Source: Achromobacter animicus (GTDB lineage Bacteria > Pseudomonadota > Gammaproteobacteria > Burkholderiales > Burkholderiaceae_B). Taken from it: a DNA stretch of 64,000 nt. Location of the stretch: positions 1 through 64,000 of the forward strand of contig NZ_CADIJM010000002.1 of assembly GCF_902859585.1 (NCBI RefSeq). The letters are read 5' to 3'. The notes under the pieces are model-generated. The model saw only the letters and a program-made list of their open reading frames with translations, searched no databases and was not told where the DNA came from. This document shows, one piece after another, positions 26,164-34,981 of this stretch. Every line of letters begins with the position of its first letter. Position 1 is the first letter of the stretch. The position numbers and the translations under genes are program-made.

Positions 26164-27318
26164 ATGGATACCCTGATTCCTTTTGACTACGGCACGCTGC
26201 GCGTGGTGTGGTGGGTGCTGCTGGGCGCATTGCTCATCGGCTTTGCCGTCATGGACGGCTTCGACCTGGGCGTGGCGGCGCTGTTGCCGGTGGTCGCCAA
26301 GACGGATGCCGAGCGCCGCATCGTGATCAACGTGGTGGGGCCGGTCTGGGAAGGCAACCAGGTCTGGCTCATCACGGCGGGCGGCGCCATCTTCGCCGCG
26401 TGGCCGTTGCTGTATGCCGCCTCGTTTTCGGGCTTTTACCTGGCGATGATGCTGGTGCTGCTGGCGTTGATCTTGCGGCCGGTCGGGTTCAAGTACCGCA
26501 GCAAGATGGAAGGCACGCGCTGGCGCAACCGTTGGGACGCCGTGCTGTGCTTCTCCGGCGTGGTGGCTTCGCTGGTGTTCGGCGTGGCCATGGGCAACGT
26601 CATTCTCGGTGTGCCGTTCACGTACGACGCGATGACGCTGCGCCCCATCTATGAAGGGCACTTCTTCCAGCTGTTCATGCCGTTTGCCCTGCTGGCCGGC
26701 GTGCTGAGTGTGGTGATGCTGGCCATGCACGGCGCGGTGCTGCTGGCCTGGCGCACGGATGATCCCGTGTCCTCGCGGGCGCGAAACTGGGGCCGCCTGT
26801 GCGCGGTGCTGACGGCGGCGCTGTTCGTGGCCGGCGGCTTCTGGGTGGCGGGCGGCGTGCCGGGCCATGCGATCACCAGCGCGGTCGACATGGGCGCGCC
26901 GTCGGATCCGATGCTCAAGACCGTGGCGGTGCAGACCGGCGCCTGGATGGCCAACTACGCGAAGTGGCCGTGGATGTGGATTGCGCCCGCGCTGGGCGTG
27001 GCCGGCGCCGTGCTCGCGGCCCTGCTGCTCACTGTGCGCGCCAACATGCTGGCATTCCTGTCGTCCTCGGCGTCCATTGCCGGCGTGATCCTGACGGTGG
27101 GTTTCTCGCTCTTTCCGTTCATCATGCCGTCGTCGACGAATCCGAAGGCCGGCCTGACGATCTGGGACGGCTCGTCCAGCCACCTGACCCTGTGGATCAT
27201 GGTGATCGCGGTCGCCATCTTCCTGCCCATCGTGACGCTCTACACCGGCTGGGTGTATCGCGTCATGCGCGGCAAGGTCACCCATGAAACGGTGGGCGAT
27301 TCGCCCAACTCGTACTGA
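26164..27318 (+). CDS. cydB: Cytochrome bd ubiquinol oxidase subunit II
   Basis: A 384-residue membrane protein with about eight to nine helices. Family blocks are RVVWWVLLGALLIGFAVMDGFDLGVAALLPVV, VGPVWEGNQVWLITAGGAIFAAWPLLYA and the C-terminal WDGSSSHLTLWIM. CydB pairs with CydA and stabilises the heme b595/d site. It starts 14 bases after cydA with a GGGAG ribosome-binding site and is followed 16 bases later by cydX. Confidence 0.96.
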   Translation: MDTLIPFDYGTLRVVWWVLLGALLIGFAVMDGFDLGVAALLPVVAKTDAERRIVINVVGPVWEGNQVWLITAGGAIFAAWPLLYAASFSGFYLAMMLVLLALILRPVGFKYRSKMEGTRWRNRWDAVLCFSGVVASLVFGVAMGNVILGVPFTYDAMTLRPIYEGHFFQLFMPFALLAGVLSVVMLAMHGAVLLAWRTDDPVSSRARNWGRLCAVLTAALFVAGGFWVAGGVPGHAITSAVDMGAPSDPMLKTVAVQTGAWMANYAKWPWMWIAPALGVAGAVLAALLLTVRANMLAFLSSSASIAGVILTVGFSLFPFIMPSSTNPKAGLTIWDGSSSHLTLWIMVIAVAIFLPIVTLYTGWVYRVMRGKVTHETVGDSPNSY

Positions 27319-27334
27319 TAAAGGAGCCTCCACC

Positions 27335-27460
27335 ATGTGGTATTTCTCGTGGATCCTCGGCCTCGGCCTGGCGTGCGCATTCGCCATTCTCAATGCGATG
27401 TGGTTCGAGCTGCGCGAAGGTCAGACGCATGACCCGAAAGCCAGCCGCGACGTCGAGTGA
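27335..27460 (+). CDS. cydX: Cytochrome bd oxidase small subunit CydX (41 residues)
   Basis: A 41-codon gene between cydB and cydD: MWYFSWILGLGLACAFAI begins the protein, followed by NAMWFELREG and a polar tail. The MWYFSWILG start and one membrane helix match E. coli CydX (37 residues), which stabilises the bd oxidase hemes. It has a clear AAGGAG site 8 bases ahead of the ATG. Its TGA overlaps the GTG start of cydD (GTGA). It is easy to miss because of its size. Confidence 0.93.
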   Translation: MWYFSWILGLGLACAFAILNAMWFELREGQTHDPKASRDVE

Positions 27461-29205
27461 GTAACGGCGCAAGCAGCCTCGAGCACGACCCGTCAGCGTC
27501 TCTGCAGAAGCCGCCGCGCGAGCAGTCGCGGTGGCTGATGGGGCTGGCCCGGTCGGCTCGGTTCCCGCTGATGCTGGCGGGCGCCGCGCCGCTGGTCAGC
27601 GGCGCCCTGCTGATCGTGCAGGCCTGGCTGCTGGCCAGGGTGCTTGATTCGGCCATCGTCGGTCATGTGCCGCGGCACGAACTGATAGGCGGCATCGCCG
27701 CCATCGCAGGGCTGATGCTGGTGCGCGCATGCATCACCTGGGCGGGCGAGCGCGCTGGCGCGGATGCGTCCGAACGCATCAAGCGCCACGTGCGCCAGTC
27801 CCTGTTCCAACGCCTGGTGCAGAAGGGCCCTTACTGGAGCCGCGGCAAGGCGTCGGGTGAACTGGCGAGCGCCGTGGTCGACCAGGTAGAGGCGCTGGAT
27901 GGCTTCTTTGCCAAGTACCTGCCCGCGATGGCCGCGGCGGCAATGCTGCCGGTGGCCTTCTCGGTCGTGCTGCTGCCGGTGGATGTGATCGCCGGCCTGG
28001 TGCTGTTGATCACCGCGCCGCTGATTCCGCTGTTCATGGCGCTGGTGGGGTGGGGGGCGCAAGGCGCCAGCCGCCGTCACCTGCGTGCCTTCGCCCGCCT
28101 GTCGGGCTTTTTCGCGGACCGCCTGCGCGGGCTGTCCACCCTGAAACTGTATGGGCGCGCGCAGGCCGAGGCGCAGTCCGTCGTGGCGGCCAGCGATGCG
28201 CTGCGCCAGCGGACGATGTCGGTGCTGCGCATCGCGTTCCTGTCGTCGGCCGTACTGGAATTCTTCGCCGCGCTGGGCGTGGCGGGTGTTGCGGTGTACA
28301 TCGGCCTGACGTACCTGGGATTCCTGGACGTGCGCTGGTCACCGCTGACCTTGCAGGCCGGACTGTTCTGCCTGTTGATGGCGCCCGAGGTCTATGCGCC
28401 GCTGCGCCAGTTTGCCGCCCACTATCACGACCGCGCGACGGCGCTGGCTGCCGTGACGCAGATCGCCGTCCTGTTCGATGGCCTGCCGCAAGCCGATGCC
28501 GAAGACACGTCCGCACTGCGCGGCCAACCCGCGCATGCGGGCAAAGGCGCGGTGGTCACCGTGGAAGGTCTGCGCGCCGAGGCACCGGGCCGTGGCCAGC
28601 CGGTGCTCGAAAATGCTGCCCTGGTCTTGGCGCCGGGTGAGCACGTGGCGCTGATGGGACCGAGCGGCGTCGGCAAATCCACGCTCATCGAGGCCATCGC
28701 CCGTCTGCGGCCGGCCAGCGGCGAAATCCGCATCGATGGCTTGCCGCTGGCGCAATGGGATGAAGCCGCCTTGCGTCAGCGCGTGGCGCTGATCGGCCAG
28801 CGGCCGCAGTTGCTGGCCGGATCGATCGCCGACAACATCCGGCTGGGCCAGCCCGGCGCCACGGATGCACAGGTGCAGGACGCCGCGCGCCGCGCCTGCG
28901 TGCTGGAATTCACGCAAGACCTGCTGCACGGCCTGGACACCGCACTGGGCAGCCGCGGCCATGGCTTGTCCGGCGGACAGGCGCAGCGCGTGGCGCTGGC
29001 CCGTCTGTTTCTGCGGGACCCTGGCCTGATCCTGCTGGACGAACCTACCGCGCATCTGGATGAAGCGACGCAGGCTCGGGTGCTGGACGAGATCCTGCAA
29101 TTCTCCGCTGGCCGCACCCTGGTGCTGGCGACGCATTCGCCGGCGGTGGCCGCGCGATTTGGCCGGGTGGCGCGCGTCGCCAACGGCACGGTGAAAGACG
29201 CATGA
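27457..29205 (+). CDS. cydD: Thiol reductant ABC exporter subunit CydD
   Basis: A 582-residue ABC exporter half: six membrane helices in residues about 25-320, then an ATPase with Walker A GPSGVGKST (about 402-410), signature LSGGQAQR (about 505) and Walker B LILLDEPT (about 524). CydDC exports glutathione and cysteine or otherwise supplies heme to the periplasm, and is needed to assemble bd oxidase. It starts with GTG inside the cydX stop, so translation is coupled. Confidence 0.92.
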   Translation: MSNGASSLEHDPSASLQKPPREQSRWLMGLARSARFPLMLAGAAPLVSGALLIVQAWLLARVLDSAIVGHVPRHELIGGIAAIAGLMLVRACITWAGERAGADASERIKRHVRQSLFQRLVQKGPYWSRGKASGELASAVVDQVEALDGFFAKYLPAMAAAAMLPVAFSVVLLPVDVIAGLVLLITAPLIPLFMALVGWGAQGASRRHLRAFARLSGFFADRLRGLSTLKLYGRAQAEAQSVVAASDALRQRTMSVLRIAFLSSAVLEFFAALGVAGVAVYIGLTYLGFLDVRWSPLTLQAGLFCLLMAPEVYAPLRQFAAHYHDRATALAAVTQIAVLFDGLPQADAEDTSALRGQPAHAGKGAVVTVEGLRAEAPGRGQPVLENAALVLAPGEHVALMGPSGVGKSTLIEAIARLRPASGEIRIDGLPLAQWDEAALRQRVALIGQRPQLLAGSIADNIRLGQPGATDAQVQDAARRACVLEFTQDLLHGLDTALGSRGHGLSGGQAQRVALARLFLRDPGLILLDEPTAHLDEATQARVLDEILQFSAGRTLVLATHSPAVAARFGRVARVANGTVKDA

Positions 29206-30899
29206 AGAATCTGTTGTTGCTCCTGCCCTTGTACGCGCGCCGCAAAGGCGGGCTTTTACTCGCATTGTTCTGTGCGCTGGCGACCGTCGCGGCCGGCGTC
29301 GGGTTGCTGGGCGTATCGGGGTGGTTTCTGACCGGCGCGTTCCTGGCCGGCGCCGGCAGCGTATTCAACCTGTTCGCGCCCTCCGCGCTGGTGCGCGGGC
29401 TGTCGTTCCTGCGCATCGTGTCGCGCTACGCCGACCGCGTGGTCGGGCATGCCGCGACCTTGCGCCTGCTGGCGGATCTGCGCGCCACGGTGTTTGCGGC
29501 GCTGACCCGGCTGACGCCGCGCCAGCTTTCGCGTTATCGCAGCGGCGACCTGGTCGCCCGCATGACGAACGACGTCGATGCGCTGGATACGGTATTTCTG
29601 TTTGTGCTGGCGCCGCTGGCCACCGCAATACTTGCCGGGGCGGTGCTCACCGCCGTGCTGGGGCAATGGGTACCGGCCGCGGCGCTGATTTTTGCATTGG
29701 CCCTGTTGACCGCGTGCGTGGTGGTGCCCTTGTGGCTATTGCGCGCGGCGCGCAAACCGGGCGTGTCGGCGCAGGAAAGTGCGGCAGGATTGCGCGCGGC
29801 CACGCTGGACGCCGTGGAGGGGCACGCGGACATGGTTGCCCTGCATGCGCAGGAGCAGACGCTGGCGCACTTCGAGCGTCTGTGCGAGGCAAGCGCTCTG
29901 GCGCGACGCAGCCAGGCACGGGTGGCGGTGCGCGGACAATGGTTCCTGCAGGTGGCCGCAGGTGTGGCGGTGTTGGCGCTGCTGTGGTTCGGTCTCGCCG
30001 GGCTTGAGTCGGGACGGATCGAAGGCCCTCTCCTGGCCGGTCTGCTGCTGGCCGTCATCGGCATCTTCGAGGTTGCCGGCCCGATCATGCGGGGCGCATC
30101 CCGGATGGGTTCCGCGATGTCGGCGGCGTCGCGTATCCGCGAGATCACGCAAAGCGAACCCGACATGCAGGATCCGGCGATGCCGCGCCCGCTGCCCACA
30201 AACGGTGCGTTGGAGCTGGCGGGTGTGCGCTTTGCGTACCCGGCCCGCGCAGCAGGCGACAGTGCGCCGGTGCTGCAGGACTTCAACCTGCGGATCGAGC
30301 CGGGCGAACGCGTGGCGATCGTGGGCGCAAGCGGCGCGGGCAAGTCCACGCTGCTGCATCTGATCCTCAGGCTCGAGGATCCGCAGGGCGGGCAGGTCCG
30401 GTTCGGCGGTCGCGATGCGCGCGAATGCGCACAGGCGGACTGGCATCGGCGGATCGTCCTGCTGTCGCAGGACGCGCCGGTGTTTCTGGGTACGCTGCGC
30501 ACCAATCTGTTGATCGGCGATCGCGATGCCGACGATGCCGCGTTGTGGCGCGCCCTGGATGCGGCACGGCTTGGCGATTTCGTGCGCGGCCTGCCCGATG
30601 GCCTGGACACGTGGGCCGGCGAGACGGGTTCGCAGTTGTCGGCCGGGCAGGCACGGCGCCTGTGTCTGGCCAGAGCCTTGCTGGCGCCTGCCGCCGTCAT
30701 CGTGCTGGACGAACCGACCGCGGGATTGGACGCCGCGGCCGAGGCCGCGTTCTTCGCGGATCTGGAACACGCGGTGCGCGGACGCACCGTGGTGCTGGCC
30801 ACGCACGCCGCGTTGCCCGACGGCGCGGTACATCGTTGCCATGTGTTGCGCGATGGGCAATTGCATGACATGTCATCGCGCGCGGCAATCCTGGCTTAA
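29202..30899 (+). CDS. cydC: Thiol reductant ABC exporter subunit CydC
   Basis: A 565-residue second half of the CydDC exporter. Six helices (residues about 15-300) precede an ATPase with Walker A GASGAGKST (about 375-383), Walker B VIVLDEPTAGLD (about 498) and a signature that reads LSAGQARR rather than LSGGQ, a mild deviation typical of CydC. The ATG overlaps the cydD stop (ATGA). It ends the five-gene cydABXDC operon. Confidence 0.92.
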   Translation: MKNLLLLLPLYARRKGGLLLALFCALATVAAGVGLLGVSGWFLTGAFLAGAGSVFNLFAPSALVRGLSFLRIVSRYADRVVGHAATLRLLADLRATVFAALTRLTPRQLSRYRSGDLVARMTNDVDALDTVFLFVLAPLATAILAGAVLTAVLGQWVPAAALIFALALLTACVVVPLWLLRAARKPGVSAQESAAGLRAATLDAVEGHADMVALHAQEQTLAHFERLCEASALARRSQARVAVRGQWFLQVAAGVAVLALLWFGLAGLESGRIEGPLLAGLLLAVIGIFEVAGPIMRGASRMGSAMSAASRIREITQSEPDMQDPAMPRPLPTNGALELAGVRFAYPARAAGDSAPVLQDFNLRIEPGERVAIVGASGAGKSTLLHLILRLEDPQGGQVRFGGRDARECAQADWHRRIVLLSQDAPVFLGTLRTNLLIGDRDADDAALWRALDAARLGDFVRGLPDGLDTWAGETGSQLSAGQARRLCLARALLAPAAVIVLDEPTAGLDAAAEAAFFADLEHAVRGRTVVLATHAALPDGAVHRCHVLRDGQLHDMSSRAAILA

Positions 30900-30952
30900 G
30901 CGCAGCGGCGCGGTTATAGTTCGCCTTGCTTCAATTCTTCAGGGCCGATTCC

Positions 30953-31507
30953 ATGCAGACCGACAACGCCGAGTTCATCCGGCGCACCATCCGCAGCGTT
31001 CCGGACTGGCCCCAACCCGGTGTCACGTTCCGCGACATCACGCCGGTGCTGCAGGACCCTCGTGCGTTCCGTGTCCTGATCGATCTCTTCGTCTATCGCT
31101 ACATGCGCCAGCGCCTGGATCTGGTGGCGGGTGTGGACGCGCGCGGCTTCATCGTGGGCAGCGTGCTGGCTTATGAACTGAATCTGGGGTTCGTGCCCGT
31201 GCGCAAGAAGGGCAAGCTGCCCTATCGCACGGTGGCCGAGGAATACTCGCTGGAATACGGCAATGCCGCCGTCGAGATGCATACCGATTCGGTCCGCACG
31301 GGCCAGCGCGTCCTGCTGGTGGACGATCTGATCGCCACCGGGGGCACCATGCTCGCGGCCATCAAGCTGCTGCAGCGCCTGGGCGCCAACGTGGTGGAAG
31401 CCGCCGCCATCATCGACCTGCCGGATCTGGGCGGCTCGGCCAAGGTGGCCGCGACCGGCACGCCGCTTTACACGGTCTGTCAGTACGGCGCGGACACGAC
31501 GCCGTAG
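30953..31507 (+). CDS. apt: Adenine phosphoribosyltransferase
   Basis: A 184-residue purine salvage enzyme. The blocks [51 protein letters not shown] and the PRPP-binding loop [13 protein letters not shown] (residues about 120-132) identify it. It makes AMP from adenine and PRPP. It begins 53 bases after cydC. The start at 30953 fits the family length; nine extra upstream codons are possible. Confidence 0.95.
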   Translation: MQTDNAEFIRRTIRSVPDWPQPGVTFRDITPVLQDPRAFRVLIDLFVYRYMRQRLDLVAGVDARGFIVGSVLAYELNLGFVPVRKKGKLPYRTVAEEYSLEYGNAAVEMHTDSVRTGQRVLLVDDLIATGGTMLAAIKLLQRLGANVVEAAAIIDLPDLGGSAKVAATGTPLYTVCQYGADTTP

Positions 31508-31523
31508 TCCGTGTTGTCGTGAT

Positions 31524-31581
31524 GGCGCCGCAGCTCGGCGCCGCCCTTCGGTGCTGTCCTTCAGCACCGTCCTTCAGCACC
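31524..31581. terminator. Hairpins between convergent apt and LysR genes, with 13-bp tandem repeat
   Basis: GGCGCCG/CGGCGCC (31524-31530/31536-31542) and GGTGCTG/CAGCACC (31550-31556/31562-31568) form two stems. The 13-mer GTCCTTCAGCACC is repeated in tandem at 31556-31581 and followed by GTTT. Termination of apt here is likely but not of textbook form. Confidence 0.45.
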
Positions 31582-31590
31582 GTTTGCTAG

Positions 31591-32481
31591 TTACGCCTCC
31601 GACAATCGGGGCTGGATGAAGTCCAGGAACGCCTTCGTCTTGGCGGGCAGCATGCGCGAAGGCAGCAGCGCAAACAAGGGCAGGGGGGTCAGACTCCATT
31701 TCGGCAACACGCGCACCAGGCCCGTCTGCTTGATGGCGCGCTCCATCGCATCAAACACCAGCAGCGGCGTGATGCCCAACCCCTGGCCGGCCAATCGCCC
31801 CAGCATCCCCACGTTATTGGCCGACAGGCGGCCAGACACCTGAACGCGTTCCACTTTGTCGCCCGAATGGAGCATCCAGAAGGACGACTCCTCGCGCATG
31901 GTCGGGCGCAGGCATTCGTGGTGCGTCAGGTCCGCCGGTACGCGCGGTTCTCCATGGCGCGCCAGGTATTCGGGCGACGCATAGAGCTGGTGCGCCATCA
32001 GCACGATCTTGCGCGAGATGAGGCTGGAATCGGGCTGCTGCCCAAAGCGCAGGATCAGGTCGAACGGATTGCTGATGGGATCGATCGGGCGCATGCTCAA
32101 GTCGAAGTCGCACTCGATATCGGGATGCTGTTCGCGGAACTCGCGGATCACCGCGGGCAGGAACAACTGCGCAAGACTGGTGGGCAGCGAGATCCGCAGG
32201 CGCCCCTTGGGCTGCACTGCCATGTCCAGCAACTGATCGTGCGCGATGCGCGCCTCTTCGACGATGTGCCGGCAGCGTTCGAAATAGATGGCACCTGCTT
32301 CGGTCAGGTCGATCTTGCGGGTGCTGCGATTGAGCAGCCGCATGCCGACGCTGCGTTCCAGCTCGCTGACCCGGCGCGACAGTGTGGAAGTCGGGATATT
32401 CAGGGCTTCGGCGGCGTGGCTGAAGTTCTTGCGCTTGGCGACCTCGACGAATAGCGCGATGTCGTTAAGCTGGATGTCCAT
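31591..32481 (-). CDS. LysR family transcriptional regulator
   Basis: A 296-residue LTTR. The N-terminal winged helix is NDIALFVEVAKRKNFSHAAEALNIPTSTLSRRVSELERSVGMRLLNRSTRKIDLTEAG (residues 5-63), followed by a periplasmic-binding-protein-like effector domain (about 90-294). The family acts as tetramers on a divergent promoter. The upstream side holds short inverted repeats and, 386 bases away, the DUF4148 gene. The effector and target are not visible in the sequence. Confidence 0.88.
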   Translation of the reverse strand: MDIQLNDIALFVEVAKRKNFSHAAEALNIPTSTLSRRVSELERSVGMRLLNRSTRKIDLTEAGAIYFERCRHIVEEARIAHDQLLDMAVQPKGRLRISLPTSLAQLFLPAVIREFREQHPDIECDFDLSMRPIDPISNPFDLILRFGQQPDSSLISRKIVLMAHQLYASPEYLARHGEPRVPADLTHHECLRPTMREESSFWMLHSGDKVERVQVSGRLSANNVGMLGRLAGQGLGITPLLVFDAMERAIKQTGLVRVLPKWSLTPLPLFALLPSRMLPAKTKAFLDFIQPRLSEA

Positions 32482-32867
32482 GAATGCCCTCGAGACTCAA
32501 ATTTCCATTTCTGGCAGATTCGTATGATAAATGGAATTATTGTCCCGCCAGTAGAAATGTCTATTTCTCCGGATTGCACAACAGTTCCATCGCGCGCTGC
32601 GTTCAGATTGCGTTACCTAGCTTGCGCGAAACTGAATGAAGTCAACGCCTGCGCGCATGGTGCATCAGTCTGGCGAGCAGGTTCATATGCCGTGTCCCGC
32701 ACGGATACGACTTGCAATTGTCCCATCCGTGCAAATATGTTCACCAAATTAAGGGTTTTTACTAGGGCCTAATAACCAGATACTTCGTCCCAGCAATCAA
32801 ATTGTCATATCGAATGCCGCCAACCCGGCGCAAGACGATGTGCAACGTTTAGGATGGAGTCATCTCA
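32482..32867. other. 386-base AT-richer divergent region between LysR and DUF4148 genes
   Basis: No gene is supported. The segment is richer in A/T than its surroundings, as expected for a double promoter. Near the LysR start are TTCCATTT/AAATGGAA (32503-32510/32529-32536) and AGAAAT/ATTTCT (32553-32558/32563-32568), possible regulator sites. A GGATGGAG ribosome-binding site for the next gene lies about 8 bases ahead of its ATG. A short plus-strand frame at 32524-32772 has no protein-like character. Confidence 0.5.
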
Positions 32868-33248
32868 ATGAAAGCCCTAGCAACCGCACTCATGGTTACC
32901 GCTACCCTGGTCGGCATGTCCGCCGCTCACGCCGATGGCAAGACGCGTGAACAAGTCCAGCAGGAACTGCAAGCCGCCAAGGCCGCAGGCACCGTCACCT
33001 TTGGTGAACTGGACTATCCGCCCGCCGTCGCCCAGACCACCAGCCTGTCGCGCGAACAGGTTCAGCAGGAATTGCAAAGCGCCAAGGCCGCAGGTCAGGT
33101 GACGAGCGCTGAACTGGATTACCCGCCCAAGACCGTGGCGCAGACCGCCGGCAAGAGCCGTGCTGAAGTCCGCCAGGAACTGGCCGACGCCAAGGCGCGC
33201 GGCGAATACACGTTTGGCGAATTGGACTACCCGCCCAAGGGCCGCTGA
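32868..33248 (+). CDS. DUF4148 domain protein with three internal repeats
   Basis: A 126-residue exported protein with a signal peptide (1-22, ending SAAHA|DG). The mature part is three tandem copies of a roughly 33-residue unit, each with (T/S)R(E/A)(Q/E)V(Q/R)QEL..AKA.G..T..ELDYPP, starting near residues 25, 61 and 96. This is the DUF4148 pattern, common in small periplasmic proteins of Burkholderiales, but function is unknown. It is a single-gene unit with a terminator 45 bases downstream. Confidence 0.85.
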   Translation: MKALATALMVTATLVGMSAAHADGKTREQVQQELQAAKAAGTVTFGELDYPPAVAQTTSLSREQVQQELQSAKAAGQVTSAELDYPPKTVAQTAGKSRAEVRQELADAKARGEYTFGELDYPPKGR

Positions 33249-33697
33249 TTTCCAGCGCTGGCGCGCCGCGCCGCCCCGCAGGTCACCGAAAGAACCCCTT
33301 GTGACGCCGAGGGGTTTTTTTGCGCCTCGCGTTTTTATCTGTGCGGAAACACTGTGGCGTTTACGCCGCACAACTATTCCGCCTGCACTACATATGTTGC
33401 CGGCCGGAAGGGCAAGGAAAGCCGCATCTGATCTCGCGATATTCTGATGCGAGCAATGATTCATATTTGAGATCAAGGCCTTAGCGAGCTTTGTGGAACA
33501 AGGCGAGCCTTCAGTTTCGCGTCATTATCCCAGCAATGGAAAGTAGTTCGTCGAAATCCGGGTTACTACGAACTGCTACAAGCCGGACACTACGCCCAGT
33601 GCATCGCCGCTCGATTCAACGTTGCGGCATGCGAGGGCCCGCGGTGTTCGGCGGCGCCCCGCAATGCGCCTTTCATCTCGCCATTTTGGGGATTCAA
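33249..33697. other. 449-base intergenic region ahead of the porin gene, with hairpins
   Basis: No gene is recognised. After the terminator at 33293-33321 it holds a long inverted repeat (TGTGCGGAAAC at 33340-33350 against GTTT...CCGCACA at 33359-33372) and a second one, AGTTCGT/ACGAACT at 33545-33551/33568-33574. These may belong to a long structured porin leader or to an sRNA. I see no convincing -35/-10 pair. Confidence 0.45.
33293..33321 (+). terminator. Rho-independent terminator of the DUF4148 gene
   Basis: AACCCCT (33293-33299) pairs with AGGGGTT (33310-33316), followed by a run of seven T to 33321. Confidence 0.85.
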
Positions 33698-34810
33698 ATG
33701 AAGAAGACGTTTCTGGCCGTCGCGTTGCTGACCGGCTTTGCCGGCGCCGCGCAGGCCGCCGATTCCGTGACGCTGTACGGCTTGATCGATGCTGGCCTCG
33801 GTTACGAAAAAGTGAAGTTCAAGGGCAATTCGCAGAGCCGCATCGGTGCGGTTCAGGGCGTGAGCAGCGGTTCGCGTTTTGGCCTGCGCGGCACGGAAGA
33901 CCTGGGCGACGGCCTGCGCGCCGTGTTCACGCTGGAAGGCGGCTTCGGTCCCCTGAACGGCAAGTCGCTGCAGAACGACCGTTTGTTCGGCCGCCAAGCG
34001 ACGGTTGGCCTGGACAGCGATTCTTGGGGCCGTTTGGAATTCGGCCGTCAGACGAACCTGGCGTCGAAGTACTTCGGCTCGATCGACCCGTTCTCGATCA
34101 GCTACAACAACGCCAACATGGGTACGACGTTCGGCAGCGCCAACACGATGCGCCTGGACAATATGGTCCTGTATCAAACCCCCAGCCTGGGCGGTTTGAA
34201 GGTCGGCCTCGGCTACGCGTTCAGCGCGGACGACACCGTCACGGACACGACGCAGAAGGGCTTCGCCACGGGCAACAACAACCGTGTGATCACCGCCGGT
34301 GTGCAATACGTCAACGGCCCGCTGAATCTGGCGGCCGCCTACGACCGCTTCAACCCGTCCAACGACCGCGTCGGCGGCAAGGACGCAGCGCGCATCCAGG
34401 AATACATTGTCGGCGGTTCGTACGACTTTGAAGTCGTGAAGATCGCGGCTGCTTTCGGCCAGACGCGTGACGGCTGGTTCGTCGGCCAGAACATGGGCAC
34501 GACGCCCGACGGCATGAACAAGCTGGGTTCGTTCAAGCTGGCTGATGGCTTCCGCGCCAATTCGTACATGATCGGCGCCACCGTGCCGATGGGCCGCCAC
34601 GCCGTGTTCGGCTCGTGGCAGCGCGCCACCGCCAGCAACGACAAGCTGACGGGCGACGACGCAACGTTCAACGTGTACAGCCTTGGCTACACGTACGACT
34701 TCACCAAGCGCACGAACCTGTACGCGTACGCCTCGTATGGCGACAACTACGCGTTCCAGCACGACGCGACCGACACGGCTGTCGCCGTCGGCCTGCGCCA
34801 CCGTTTCTAA
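33698..34810 (+). CDS. General outer-membrane porin (gram-negative porin family)
   Basis: A 370-residue trimeric porin. The signal peptide is MKKTFLAVALLTGFAGAAQA|AD; the mature start DSVTLYGLIDAGLGYEK, the GSRFGLRGTEDLGDGLRAVFTLE block and the final VGLRHRF with C-terminal Phe are hallmarks of the 16-strand betaproteobacterial porins. It lets small hydrophilic solutes through the outer membrane. Start and signal peptide agree; a longer reading frame upstream adds sequence without a signal. A long upstream region suggests complex control. Confidence 0.93.
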   Translation: MKKTFLAVALLTGFAGAAQAADSVTLYGLIDAGLGYEKVKFKGNSQSRIGAVQGVSSGSRFGLRGTEDLGDGLRAVFTLEGGFGPLNGKSLQNDRLFGRQATVGLDSDSWGRLEFGRQTNLASKYFGSIDPFSISYNNANMGTTFGSANTMRLDNMVLYQTPSLGGLKVGLGYAFSADDTVTDTTQKGFATGNNNRVITAGVQYVNGPLNLAAAYDRFNPSNDRVGGKDAARIQEYIVGGSYDFEVVKIAAAFGQTRDGWFVGQNMGTTPDGMNKLGSFKLADGFRANSYMIGATVPMGRHAVFGSWQRATASNDKLTGDDATFNVYSLGYTYDFTKRTNLYAYASYGDNYAFQHDATDTAVAVGLRHRF

Positions 34811-34930
34811 GCGTCAGGACGTCCGGCTGGACCTTGCTGAATGTGCGGGCCATTCTCCGTGGACCGCTGAGTGACAGCGAACCCCCCCTAGATCGGGTTC
34901 AGCCGGGCGCGCTTTGCGCACAGAAGGGAA

Positions 34931-34950
34931 GGGCCTCCGCAAGGAGGCCC
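34931..34950 (+). terminator. Terminator hairpin of the porin gene
   Basis: GGGCCTCC (34931-34938) pairs with GGAGGCCC (34943-34950), followed by only a weak T-containing tail. It lies between the porin and ilvA stops. Confidence 0.6.
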
Positions 34951-34981
34951 TCTCGCATTCAGGACACCTGAATCGCAGCGG

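Noticed and set aside
24515-26230. Long minus-strand frame opposite cydA
   Set aside because: His/Asp/Arg-rich antisense translation; cydA on the other strand is unmistakable.
32524-32772. Short plus-strand frame in the LysR/DUF4148 divergent region
   Set aside because: Cysteine-rich mixed composition, no ribosome-binding site, and it covers the AT-rich promoter area.
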